Positions 15,251-22,652 of a stretch of DNA of 38,943 nt are shown piece after piece. The notes beneath the pieces were generated by a model. It searched no databases. It was not told the origin of the DNA and was given only the letters and a program-made list of their open reading frames with translations. Both the position numbers and the translations under genes were made by a program. Numbering within the stretch: the first letter of the stretch is position 1; each line of letters begins with the position of its first letter. Origin of the DNA: Alphaproteobacteria bacterium (GTDB lineage: Bacteria > Pseudomonadota > Alphaproteobacteria > JAJTHO01); assembly GCA_021297975.1 (NCBI GenBank), contig JAJTHO010000053.1:1-38943 (forward strand), given 5' to 3'.

Positions 15251-15556
15251 TTACTCCTCAATCTTTAGCAACTGATCAAACTTGGCTAAGTTTAATAAAC
15301 GTTTAACCGCGCCGGTTGGGCGGCGAATAATCAGCGCAATGCCTTTTGCCGCAAACGTATCCCGCGCCAGCAGTAGCATCCCCAATCCGCCGGAATCCAT
15401 AAAGGATACATTGGCAATATCGAGTATACATTCTGTTGGTTGCACCGCGATAACTTCGTTCATAATCTGGCGGAATGTTTCATGGCTGAGCGCCAGCATA
15501 TCCCCAGTGAGGACTATTGTAAGGCTGTGGCCTTGGTGTATACTTGTGTAGTCCAT
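15251..15556 (-). CDS. STAS-domain anti-sigma factor antagonist
   Basis: This encodes 101 residues, the normal length of an RsbV/SpoIIAA-type STAS protein. SFMDSGGLGMLLLARD carries the conserved phosphorylatable Ser55, preceded by the strand TECILDIANV. In partner switching, the unphosphorylated form binds the RsbW-type kinase and frees its target; here the kinase and phosphatase genes follow directly. GGAGAGAACG before the ATG is a good ribosome-binding site. First gene of the four-gene leftward operon. Confidence 0.92.
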   Translation of the reverse strand: MDYTSIHQGHSLTIVLTGDMLALSHETFRQIMNEVIAVQPTECILDIANVSFMDSGGLGMLLLARDTFAAKGIALIIRRPTGAVKRLLNLAKFDQLLKIEE

Positions 15557-15592
15557 CGTTCTCTCCGTTGCCGGCGGTCATCAAAGTGTTTT

Positions 15593-15617
15593 GGATACTC
15601 TGTGTATCCTTATTGTA
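15593..15617 (-). promoter_or_regulatory. Possible promoter and inverted repeat before the STAS operon
   Basis: On the minus strand TACAAT (15617-15612) could be a -10 box with a weak -35 (TTACTA or TACTAT) further up. The predicted start site falls inside an inverted repeat, GGATAC (15593-15598) / GTATCC (15604-15609). The same hexamers, in opposite order, form the operator at 2841-2865. The -35 is poor, so this is tentative. Confidence 0.35.
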
Positions 15618-15734
15618 GGGTGATACAAGTTCTGATAGTAATCCGGCAATAAGAAACTCTCATTATAGTGTTAAAAAATTGATAATGCACTTATTAAGTG
15701 TATTCTCGATCTAACGCGACTCCCTAAAAAGCCC

Positions 15735-15762
15735 TTGCATTAATTGTATATAGATATATAAT
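15735..15762 (+). promoter_or_regulatory. Promoter, probably giving a leaderless mRNA
   Basis: TTGCAT (15735-15740), a 16-base spacer and a perfect TATAAT (15757-15762) lie immediately before the ATG at 15769. Transcription would be expected to start about 7 bases after the -10 box, at or next to the A of the ATG. No ribosome-binding site is present, which fits leaderless translation. Confidence 0.65.
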
Positions 15763-15768
15763 TAAAAT

Positions 15769-16305
15769 ATGATTAATAAGTGGCTGATACTCGGTGTTTT
15801 CCTCCTCTGCGTTGCTTGCAGCAGCGTAGCAGGTGCGCAATCTGCCGGGCTTATTTTCGAACGTGACCCAAAAACACAGCAACTGCAACAGCGGCTAAAC
15901 CAGCAACAGCACATAAGTCGGGGTTATCCGGCTCAAGTTACTCAGCCGCAAGCCGCCGCCAAGCAAAACCCCACGCGGGAGCAGTTTCTAACTTCCTTGC
16001 AAAGCAGCTATGCGGCCACACCAGATCTGGTTGAGCGCAACCTGCAAGCCAATCCCGGCGCCCAGCCCTCACAGTATCTTGGCTATAACAACCGGAATAT
16101 CGAATCGACGTATTTTATCTGCCGCTATGAAGCGGTGCGTACCGAACCGCCCGGCAACCCTGGCCGCGACCCGATTCGGAAAATTCAAATCCGCCAGTCG
16201 GTGTTTGAGATTTGCATGAACCGGGAAGGTTTCTTCCGCAAAGGCCGCGCGCCGATGCTGGATTTATCCATGGCCAGCTTTAATGACTGGTGGTATGGCT
16301 GGTAA
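15769..16305 (+). CDS. Exported protein of unknown function
   Basis: This encodes 178 residues. Residues 1-23 form a signal peptide (hydrophobic ILGVFLLCVA, probable cleavage after VAGA). The Cys at position 17 lacks a proper lipobox residue at -3, so I favour ordinary cleavage over a lipoprotein. The mature part begins with a Gln-rich stretch (about residues 36-66: QQLQQRLNQQQ and onward) likely to be flexible, then a compact tail rich in aromatic residues with two Cys (FICRYE, FEICMNREG) ending in FNDWWYGW. I do not recognise the family. It is a single gene with its own near-perfect promoter and converges on kdpB, with 1 base between the stops. Confidence 0.75.
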   Translation: MINKWLILGVFLLCVACSSVAGAQSAGLIFERDPKTQQLQQRLNQQQHISRGYPAQVTQPQAAAKQNPTREQFLTSLQSSYAATPDLVERNLQANPGAQPSQYLGYNNRNIESTYFICRYEAVRTEPPGNPGRDPIRKIQIRQSVFEICMNREGFFRKGRAPMLDLSMASFNDWWYGW

Positions 16306-16318
16306 ATTAGACCATACC
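16292..16318. other. Hairpin spanning the convergent gene junction
   Basis: GGTATGG (16292-16298) and CCATACC (16312-16318) form a 7-bp stem with a 13-base loop that contains both stop codons (of the exported protein and of kdpB). There is no T-tract on either side, so a classical terminator is not supported. The site is also the proposed left breakpoint of the kdp inversion. Confidence 0.45.
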
Positions 16319-18310
16319 CGCCGCCGCCAGCAGCATATCGAGCAGCTTAATCCCCGCAAACGGCAGCACCACGCCGCCGAGGCCATACACCAGCAAATTA
16401 CGGCGCAGCAAATACCCCGCCGGTGCCGGGCGATACGACACCCCGCGCAGCGCCAAGGGCACGAGGGCAATAATCGACAGCGCGTTGTAAATCAGTGCCG
16501 CGCCAATTGCTGTCGACGGACTTGAAAGCTGCATAATATTGAGCACGGCGAGTCCCGGCACGAGGCCGACAAACAAGGCCGGCAACAGCGCGAAATACTT
16601 GGCCAAATCGTTCGCAAAGCTGAAGGTTGTAAGCGCGCCGCGCGTCATCAGCAATTGTTTGCCGATTTCCACAATCTCAATCAGCTTGGTGGGATCGGAA
16701 TCCAAATCCACCATGTTTCCCGCTTCTTTCGCGGCCTGTGTGCCGCTGTTCATGACCAGCGCCACATCGGCCTGCGCTAAAGCTGGCGCATCGTTCGTGC
16801 CGTCACCCACCATCGCCACCAGCTCGCCGCCGTCTTGCATTTTACGAATCAGCTTGAGTTTCGCCTCCGGCGTTGCCTCAGCCAGAAAATCATCCACACC
16901 GGCTTCGGCAGCAATCGCGGCGGCGGTGAGCGGGTTATCCCCGGTTATCATAATGCTTTTGATACCCATGCGGCGCAGTTCCGCAAGGCGCACTTTAATC
17001 CCGGCTTTTACAATGTCTTTCAGCTGGATAACGCCGAGGACTTCGTTTCCTTCGGCAATCAGCAACGGCGTGCCGCCCTCGCGGGCGATGGCATCACGCG
17101 CGGCGCTGACGTCAGACGGGATGCTGCCGCCGATTTTACTGACCCGCAACGACACGGCATCGCCTGCGCCTTTCCAAATGCTGCGCTCACCAATCGTCAC
17201 ACCGCTGACGCGGGTTTCGGCGGTAAACGGGATAAAGGTTGCGCCCAAATCCTGCCAATTTTGCTCGGGCACCGCGTATTTTTCGTACGCCAGCGCGACG
17301 ATGCTGCGCCCTTCGGGGGTTTCATCGGCTAAGGAGGCCAGTGCGCAGGCCTCGGCAAGGCGCGTAAGGCTGACGGTTGCCGCCGGAACAAACGCAACCG
17401 CCTGACGGTTGCCGTGGGTAATCGTGCCGGTTTTATCAAGGAGCAAGACGGCCGCGTCTCCCGCCGCCTCAACCGCCCGCCCGGATAGCGCAACCACGTT
17501 GCGTTTCAGCAGCCGGTTCATCCCGGCAATGCCGATCGCGGAAATCAGGCCGCCAATTGTTGTGGGCGCGAGACACACGAGCAGCGCAATCAACGCCAGC
17601 ATGGAGAGCGGTGTTCCTGTCTCGCCGCCGATATACTGGGAAAACGGCAAGAGCGCCGCAACCACCAGCAGGAATAGTAAACTCATCGCCGCCAGCAATA
17701 TGCCCAGCGCCATTTCATTCGGTGTTTTCTGACGCTTACCCGCCTCTACAAGGGCAATCATGCGGTCGAGGAATGTCTCGCCGGGGTTGGTGGTAATCCG
17801 CACCACCAGCCAATCAGACAGCACCCGCGTTCCGGCTGTTACCGCGTCTCTATCACCGCCCGATTCGCGAATGACCGGGGCGGATTCGCCGGTTATGGCG
17901 CTTTCATCAACGCTGGCAACGCCCTCAATAACCTGACCGTCGCCGGGAATTACATCGCCGGCCTCTATGAAAACGTAGTCACCTTTTGCAAGAGAGGTGG
18001 CGGAAATCATCGTGTGGTTGCCGTGGTCATCCGGGTTTTTCAGCTTTTTCGCCATTGTTTGCTGGCGTGATTGGCGCAGGCTATCGGTTTGCGCCTTGCC
18101 TTTGCCTTCAGCCACCGCTTCCGCTAAATTCGCGAACAAGACGGTGAGCCATAACGTGACCGGCACCAGAACTTCAAAAGCCCCAATAGAGGGCGCGGTG
18201 ATGGCATAAAACGTTGCCACCACACTACACCCGTAAACAAGAAACATAAGCGGGTTACGCGCCTGGACACGGGGATCGAGTTTTTTAAACGCGCAGACTA
18301 GATTGCTCAT
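16307..18310 (-). CDS. kdpB: Potassium-transporting P-type ATPase, ATP-binding subunit KdpB
   Basis: This encodes 667 residues, close to the usual 680. KdpB hydrolyses ATP to drive K+ uptake through KdpA in the inner membrane. Visible: the TGES loop (140-143) of the actuator domain, the phosphorylated D292 in LLLDKTGTITHGNRQA, the P-type ATP-binding domain, GDGTNDAPALAQADV in the phosphorylation domain, and membrane segments at the N-terminus, at about 200-265 and at the C-terminus. Ser143 of TGES is the residue that in E. coli is phosphorylated to switch the pump off. The ATG overlaps the kdpA stop (ATGA). kdpC, which normally follows at once, is missing here and lies on the other strand at 23708. 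Confidence 0.96.
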   Translation of the reverse strand: MSNLVCAFKKLDPRVQARNPLMFLVYGCSVVATFYAITAPSIGAFEVLVPVTLWLTVLFANLAEAVAEGKGKAQTDSLRQSRQQTMAKKLKNPDDHGNHTMISATSLAKGDYVFIEAGDVIPGDGQVIEGVASVDESAITGESAPVIRESGGDRDAVTAGTRVLSDWLVVRITTNPGETFLDRMIALVEAGKRQKTPNEMALGILLAAMSLLFLLVVAALLPFSQYIGGETGTPLSMLALIALLVCLAPTTIGGLISAIGIAGMNRLLKRNVVALSGRAVEAAGDAAVLLLDKTGTITHGNRQAVAFVPAATVSLTRLAEACALASLADETPEGRSIVALAYEKYAVPEQNWQDLGATFIPFTAETRVSGVTIGERSIWKGAGDAVSLRVSKIGGSIPSDVSAARDAIAREGGTPLLIAEGNEVLGVIQLKDIVKAGIKVRLAELRRMGIKSIMITGDNPLTAAAIAAEAGVDDFLAEATPEAKLKLIRKMQDGGELVAMVGDGTNDAPALAQADVALVMNSGTQAAKEAGNMVDLDSDPTKLIEIVEIGKQLLMTRGALTTFSFANDLAKYFALLPALFVGLVPGLAVLNIMQLSSPSTAIGAALIYNALSIIALVPLALRGVSYRPAPAGYLLRRNLLVYGLGGVVLPFAGIKLLDMLLAAAGMV

Positions 18311-20049
18311 ACGTTTCCAACCATCATCGCTATGGGCCCCAGGAATAAGGCGGGGAGATAGGTTAACACGCCGACGATAATAATACCGAGCAGCAGCCCA
18401 GCGAAGGTAAGGTCATCGGTTGCAAGCGTGCCGGAGGTTGCGGGCGCGGGGCGGCGGCTTAACAGCTGTTCGCTGAGAAGAAACACAATCGTCAGCGTGC
18501 CGAAACGGCTGAGCAGCATCAGCACGCCAAACAGCCAGTTATACACCGGCACATCAGCGCTAAGCCCGCCCAGCGCAGAACCGTTATTTTGCGCAACAGA
18601 GGTTACGCCGTAGAGCAACTCGGTGAAGCCGATGCTGCCCATGTTTGCCAGCTGCGCAGTGTAGACAGGGAAGCCCAACACGACGGCTGTTGTTGTGAGC
18701 GTTAAAAACGGTGGCAGTAAAATGTAAAGCGACAGCAACCGTACTTCGGCAACGCCGATTTTCTTGCCCCAAAATTCCGGCGTGCGCCCGACCATCAATC
18801 CAGCAATAAAGACGGTCAGCAAGCAATACAGCAACACCGCCACTATACCCATGCCGCTGCCGCCAAAAATAACTTCACCCACTTGCATTAAGATTAGCTG
18901 AAATGTTGTTGTTACTGGATGTAGTGCCTCAAAGCTGGCATTATTGGCACCTGTTCCCGTTGCGGTTGCCAGCATTGCCCAAACCGCAGAAGAAAGCGTT
19001 CCAAAACGTTGTTCTTTACCCTCCATCGCGCCGCCGCTTTGATACGCGCCCAGCGTGCTGTCTATAGGGGACGCCGTTATCGGCAACGCCTCGCTATACA
19101 CCGCAAACCCGATACACCATAGAAGTGATAGCATCTTAACCAGCAGCAGAATGCGCCCTTGGCGCTGATTATTACAGACAAGGCTCACGAGATGACACAG
19201 CCCGGCAGGCACGAGCAGCATCGCCAGCAGCCCCAGAAAATTTGTCAGCGGCGTGGGGTTTGCAAAGGGATGACCAGCGTTTGCGCCATAAAAGCCGCCG
19301 CCGTTCGTGCCCAGCTGTTTGCTGGCTTCTAAACTTGCAACCAGCCCCAGCGGCGCGGATACGTTTTTGCCGTCCTCAACCATTGTGTAGCTAAGCTCTG
19401 TGTGCAGCGTTTGCGGCACGCCCTCAAAGCCTAAGATAAGAGCATAAACGAGATACAGCGGCAACAAAAGATAAAGAACACTGCGGATGATATCCTGCCA
19501 GAAATTGCCCAGAACCTTGGTATCTTTGCGCTTTAACGCCCGCAATAGTACAAAGGCGGCACACAGCCCGACGGCAGCAGAGATGAAATGCTGAACGCCT
19601 AAGATAAGCGTTTGCGTTAAAGGATGCAGCGCACGCTCAGCGGTAACGGCTTGCCAGTTGGTGTTGGTGATATAGCTCGCCGCGAGGTTAAACGCCGTGT
19701 CGAGGCGCAGCGGCTCGGCACCTGGAAACAGCGGCAACGCGGGCTGAAAATACACCCCCGCCCAGACGACAAGAAAACTGAGCAGCGACAAACCCAGCAC
19801 GGCTTTGAGATACTGCCGCGCTGTCATTTCGGTGTTGGCTGCGCGCCCGGCCACGGCTTTCAACGCTGTTTCGATGAACTTTAAGGGCTTAAGCCACGTT
19901 GGTACTTGCCCGCTCATCGCTGCATACAGCAGCGCGCCCAACGGCTTATAGAAAATGATGACGAGGGCTATCAGCGTTATTAATTCCAGCGCCGATGTAA
20001 CGGTTAAAAAGCCCCCTAAATTTGGCACTGAGGCAGCGGGCGTGTCCAT
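18307..20049 (-). CDS. kdpA: Potassium-transporting ATPase, K+-channel subunit KdpA
   Basis: This encodes 580 residues from the ATG at 20049, with AGG about 8 bases upstream; a TTG at 20067 would lie over the kdpF stop and is rejected. KdpA is the K+-selective membrane subunit with about ten helices. The selectivity-filter loops are visible: SYITNTNWQ, LGTNGGGFYGANAGHPF and TGTGANNASFEALHP, plus NGSALGGL for the fourth. Family length is about 560-600 residues. It starts 8 bases after the kdpF stop and its stop overlaps the kdpB start. Confidence 0.95.
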   Translation of the reverse strand: MDTPAASVPNLGGFLTVTSALELITLIALVIIFYKPLGALLYAAMSGQVPTWLKPLKFIETALKAVAGRAANTEMTARQYLKAVLGLSLLSFLVVWAGVYFQPALPLFPGAEPLRLDTAFNLAASYITNTNWQAVTAERALHPLTQTLILGVQHFISAAVGLCAAFVLLRALKRKDTKVLGNFWQDIIRSVLYLLLPLYLVYALILGFEGVPQTLHTELSYTMVEDGKNVSAPLGLVASLEASKQLGTNGGGFYGANAGHPFANPTPLTNFLGLLAMLLVPAGLCHLVSLVCNNQRQGRILLLVKMLSLLWCIGFAVYSEALPITASPIDSTLGAYQSGGAMEGKEQRFGTLSSAVWAMLATATGTGANNASFEALHPVTTTFQLILMQVGEVIFGGSGMGIVAVLLYCLLTVFIAGLMVGRTPEFWGKKIGVAEVRLLSLYILLPPFLTLTTTAVVLGFPVYTAQLANMGSIGFTELLYGVTSVAQNNGSALGGLSADVPVYNWLFGVLMLLSRFGTLTIVFLLSEQLLSRRPAPATSGTLATDDLTFAGLLLGIIIVGVLTYLPALFLGPIAMMVGNV

Positions 20050-20057
20050 AAAATGGC

Positions 20058-20141
20058 CTAAAACCAATCGGGGCGAATCAGCGCCGCGAGGAGATAGCCA
20101 GCCATGCCAAGTGTCATGACGGCGGTGGTTATATCAAGCAT
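20058..20141 (-). CDS. kdpF: KdpF, small membrane subunit of the Kdp ATPase
   Basis: This tiny gene encodes 27 residues, beginning MLDITTAV and ending LIRPDWF. One membrane helix (TLGMAGYLLAALI) followed by a short positively charged R-P tail is the standard form of KdpF, which stabilises the Kdp complex. Its place 8 bases before kdpA, in the same direction, is the usual one. There is no obvious ribosome-binding site; the motif CCCCATGC occurs three times around the start. Confidence 0.85.
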   Translation of the reverse strand: MLDITTAVMTLGMAGYLLAALIRPDWF

Positions 20142-20201
20142 GGGGAGTACCTAGCATGGGGCATGGGGTGCGTCACGTGTTCTTTTTGCCTGTAGTGTGA
20201 G

Positions 20202-20309
20202 GTCATCCCGACCAAAGCCGCGTAGCGGCTGTGCGGAGGGATCTCCAGTAAAATAAAAGGAGATTCCTCGACGGCACAAAACCTATCGGTTTTGTTTGCT
20301 CAGAATGAC
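20202..20309 (+). repeat. Dispersed cloverleaf repeat, copy 4
   Basis: This 108-bp element begins GTCATCCCGACC and ends GCTCAGAATGAC. Arms: AGCCGC-gta-GCGGCT, a central arm (GGGATCTCC and GGAGATTCC) and ACAAAACC-tatc-GGTTTTGT. It lies between the start of kdpF and the 3' end of clpP, that is, at the junction where clpX would be expected in most alphaproteobacteria. Confidence 0.85.
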
Positions 20310-20315
20310 GCCGTT

Positions 20316-20345
20316 AAAAAAAAGTGTCTGCTAATAAAACACCTT
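20316..20345 (-). terminator. Possible terminator of the tig-clpP transcript
   Basis: On the minus strand, just after the clpP stop, AAGgTGT and ACACTT can pair as a 6-bp stem with one bulged G, followed by a run of T (A-run 20316-20323 on the plus strand). The stem is weak. Confidence 0.45.
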
Positions 20346-20350
20346 GGAGA

Positions 20351-21010
20351 CTACTCTTTCTTATCGCCTTCCGCCAGCAGCGCCTCTTTATTAGGCCGCT
20401 CGGTGACGATTTCATCAATCAGACCGAATTTTTTCGCATCGTCCGCCGTCATGAAATTATCGCGATCCATGGCTTTTTCCACCACAGACAGCTTCTGACC
20501 GCAATGCTTGACATAAATTTCATTGAGACGCGCACGGAGAGCGAGAATTTCCTTCGCGTGAATCTCAATATCCGATGCCTGACCGCGGAAACCGCCGGAG
20601 GGCTGGTGAATCATGATGCGGCTATTCGGCAGGCTGAAACGTTTGCCCGGCGCACCGGCCGCAAGGAGCAGTGAGCCCATGCTGGCGGCCTGACCGATAC
20701 ACACCGTTGCAACCGGCGGGGTGATGTATTGCATGGTGTCGTACATCGCAAGACCCGATGTGACCACGCCGCCCGGGGAATTGATGTACATGTAGATGTC
20801 TTTTTTCGGGTTTTCTGATTCCAAAAATAACAGCTGTGCGCAGACCAGCGACGAAATACCGTCGTGCACTTCGCCCACCATGAAAATGATGCGCTCTTTC
20901 AGCAGGCGCGAATAGATGTCGAAAGACCGTTCGCCGCGGGCTGTTTGTTCAATAACAATGGGCACCAGCGTGTTGGTGTACACATCCATCGGGTCGCGTT
21001 CGTTGTACAT
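20351..21010 (-). CDS. clpP: ATP-dependent Clp protease proteolytic subunit
   Basis: This encodes 219 residues. ClpP is the serine protease barrel that degrades proteins unfolded by ClpX or ClpA. The catalytic triad is visible: S110 in GQAASMGS, H135 in RIMIHQPSGG, D184 in MDRD. YINSPGGVVTSGLAMYDTMQ is the other family signature. AGGAGA lies 4-5 bases before the ATG at 21010, which fixes the start. It follows tig by 36 bases in the same direction, as usual; clpX, the usual next gene, is absent here and replaced by a dispersed repeat and the kdp genes. Confidence 0.97.
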   Translation of the reverse strand: MYNERDPMDVYTNTLVPIVIEQTARGERSFDIYSRLLKERIIFMVGEVHDGISSLVCAQLLFLESENPKKDIYMYINSPGGVVTSGLAMYDTMQYITPPVATVCIGQAASMGSLLLAAGAPGKRFSLPNSRIMIHQPSGGFRGQASDIEIHAKEILALRARLNEIYVKHCGQKLSVVEKAMDRDNFMTADDAKKFGLIDEIVTERPNKEALLAEGDKKE

Positions 21011-21046
21011 AGTCTCTCCTTATTAAGTGGCTTCTAACTGTTAATA

Positions 21047-22441
21047 TCAATGTTTGCAATTCTCATCATGGACATGCTCGGACGCCGCTGCGGTTTTTTT
21101 GCTGGCTTTGCTGCTTTTTGGTGCAACTTTTGCTGCATCGCTTTCGTCCTCAGACGCGACTTTTTTATCAAACGCAGCGCGGCTTATTGGCTTTTCCGTT
21201 GCGGTGATTTTGCCTAAGATAAACTCAATGATTTTATCTTCGTATATCCCGGCGCGGACGTTTTGAATTGCCGCTGCGTTGCCTTCATAGAATTTCAGCA
21301 CTTGCTGGGCGGCAGCGCCCATTTGCCGCGCGGTTGCGTAGATATGACGATACACTTCCTCGTCGGTGACTTCGATGTTTTCTTTCTGGCCAATATTCGC
21401 CAGCAGCAAGCCCAGCTTTACGCGGCGATCCGCAATCGGCGTCATCTCGGCTTTCAGGGCAGCGGGGTCGCTGTCTGGCTTCTCACGCTTTGCTTCTTCG
21501 AGAATGCCTTCCAGCTCATTCGCAACGAGGGTCGGCGGCAAATCGAACGCGGATAAGCCGTCGAGCTTATCGAGCAGCTCTTTTTTCATCAGCCCGCGCA
21601 CGTTGGTTGCGTAGGTGTTTTCAATCTGCTTGCCAACAGCTTCGCGCATTTTGCCCAAATCATCAAAACCGGCGGTTTTTGCGAAATCATCGGAGAGTTC
21701 AAATTCTTCCGGCTCTTTAATATCGGTGAGCTTGAGCGAGAAATTGACGTTTTTCCCGGCGTATTCGTTGCGGGCTTTGTCTTCTGTGAAATCAACGGTG
21801 CATTCTTCTGTCGCGCCTATTTTCTTGCCCGCAAGTGCCGCATCAATGGCCTCAAACAGCTGACCTTTACCGAGCACGGCCACAACGCCCTGCTCTTCCA
21901 AGAGCACTGCGCCATTGGCCGCATCGGTTGCGGTGTAGTTTAAGGTAACTTGGTCGCCTTTTTTCGCACCGCGTTTTTTACTTAAATCGACAAACTTAAC
22001 CTGATTATCAGCGATTTTTTCCATCGCCTCGTCAATGTCTTTGTCCTCAATCTTGACCACATTCTTGCTGAGCTTAATAGCCGCGAGGTCAATTTCGGGG
22101 ATTTCCGGGAACAGCTCAACCGATGCGGTGTATTCAACGCTATCGCCTTCGAGCTTTTCAAGATTGATACGCGGCTGTAAGGCGGGCTTCAGCTTTTGCT
22201 GTTCTAAGGCTTGGCCTAAAGACTCCTGTACGGTCTCTTCTAAGGCCTCAGCGCGGACAGACTGGCCATAGCGCTGGCGCAGCACCTGCGCGGGGATTTT
22301 GCCGGGGCGGAAGCCATCAATGCGCACTTTACCGGCCAAATCCAACAGCTTCGCATCGGCGCGGGTGTTCCACACACTGGCCGGTATTTTGACTTTCAGC
22401 TCCCGCAGCAGCCCTTCGGTTTTGGTTATTTCAACGTGCAT
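21047..22441 (-). CDS. tig: Trigger factor (ribosome-bound chaperone and prolyl isomerase)
   Basis: This encodes 464 residues. Trigger factor binds nascent chains at the ribosome exit tunnel. The ribosome-binding signature GFRPGKIP is at 43-50; a FKBP-type isomerase domain follows at about 155-245 (KKGDQVTLNYTATD, VLGKGQLFEAIDAALAG); the long helical C-terminal arm ends at about residue 430. The last 30 residues are Lys/Ala/Ser-rich and end in EHVHDENCKH, three His and a Cys in ten residues, possibly able to bind a metal ion. The ATG at 22441 lies 37 bases after the tRNA-Leu gene, with which it may be co-transcribed. Confidence 0.96.
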   Translation of the reverse strand: MHVEITKTEGLLRELKVKIPASVWNTRADAKLLDLAGKVRIDGFRPGKIPAQVLRQRYGQSVRAEALEETVQESLGQALEQQKLKPALQPRINLEKLEGDSVEYTASVELFPEIPEIDLAAIKLSKNVVKIEDKDIDEAMEKIADNQVKFVDLSKKRGAKKGDQVTLNYTATDAANGAVLLEEQGVVAVLGKGQLFEAIDAALAGKKIGATEECTVDFTEDKARNEYAGKNVNFSLKLTDIKEPEEFELSDDFAKTAGFDDLGKMREAVGKQIENTYATNVRGLMKKELLDKLDGLSAFDLPPTLVANELEGILEEAKREKPDSDPAALKAEMTPIADRRVKLGLLLANIGQKENIEVTDEEVYRHIYATARQMGAAAQQVLKFYEGNAAAIQNVRAGIYEDKIIEFILGKITATEKPISRAAFDKKVASEDESDAAKVAPKSSKASKKTAAASEHVHDENCKH

Positions 22442-22478
22442 AGCTCAGCGCCCCATGGTTAACAAAACATACAGAATA

Positions 22479-22563
22479 TGGTGCGGATGAAGGGACTTGA
22501 ACCCCCACGCCTTACGGCACAAGAACCTAAATCTTGCGTGTCTGCCAATTTCACCACATCCGC
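22479..22563 (-). tRNA. tRNA-Leu (anticodon UAG)
   Basis: The 85-base gene (including an encoded CCA) folds as a cloverleaf: acceptor GCGGATG pairs with CATCCGC, discriminator A then CCA. The D-arm region is TGGTGAAATTGGCAGACA; the anticodon stem CAAGA/TCTTG encloses the loop TTTAGGT with anticodon TAG; a long variable arm (TGCCGTAAGGCGT) is typical of class II tRNAs; the T arm is GGGGTTCAAGTCCCT. UAG reads CUA and probably other CUN leucine codons. It stands upstream of tig, as in many alphaproteobacteria. Confidence 0.96.
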
Positions 22564-22574
22564 ACGTGGCGCGC

Positions 22575-22603
22575 ACCATAGCGGGGGTGTTGTAATGCCG
22601 CAA
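22575..22603 (-). promoter_or_regulatory. Promoter of the tRNA-Leu (and perhaps tig) transcript
   Basis: On the minus strand TTGCGG (22603-22598), a 17-base spacer and TATGGT (22580-22575) lie about 12 bases before the tRNA 5' end. The matches are moderate (4 of 6 each), but spacing and position fit a stable-RNA promoter. Confidence 0.5.
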
Positions 22604-22652
22604 CCGTAAACTAGCTGTTTCAAAATCTCTATAAAGTATATATACTGTGTGC

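Noticed and set aside
20138..20168. CRISPR-like direct repeat
   Set aside because: Three 8-base copies with irregular or no spacing do not make an array, and there are no cas genes.
22618..22646. Leaderless promoter for the serine protease gene
   Set aside because: TATACT lies 6 bases before the ATG, but the only -35 candidate (TTTCAA) matches three of six bases, so the case is too weak to list as a feature.
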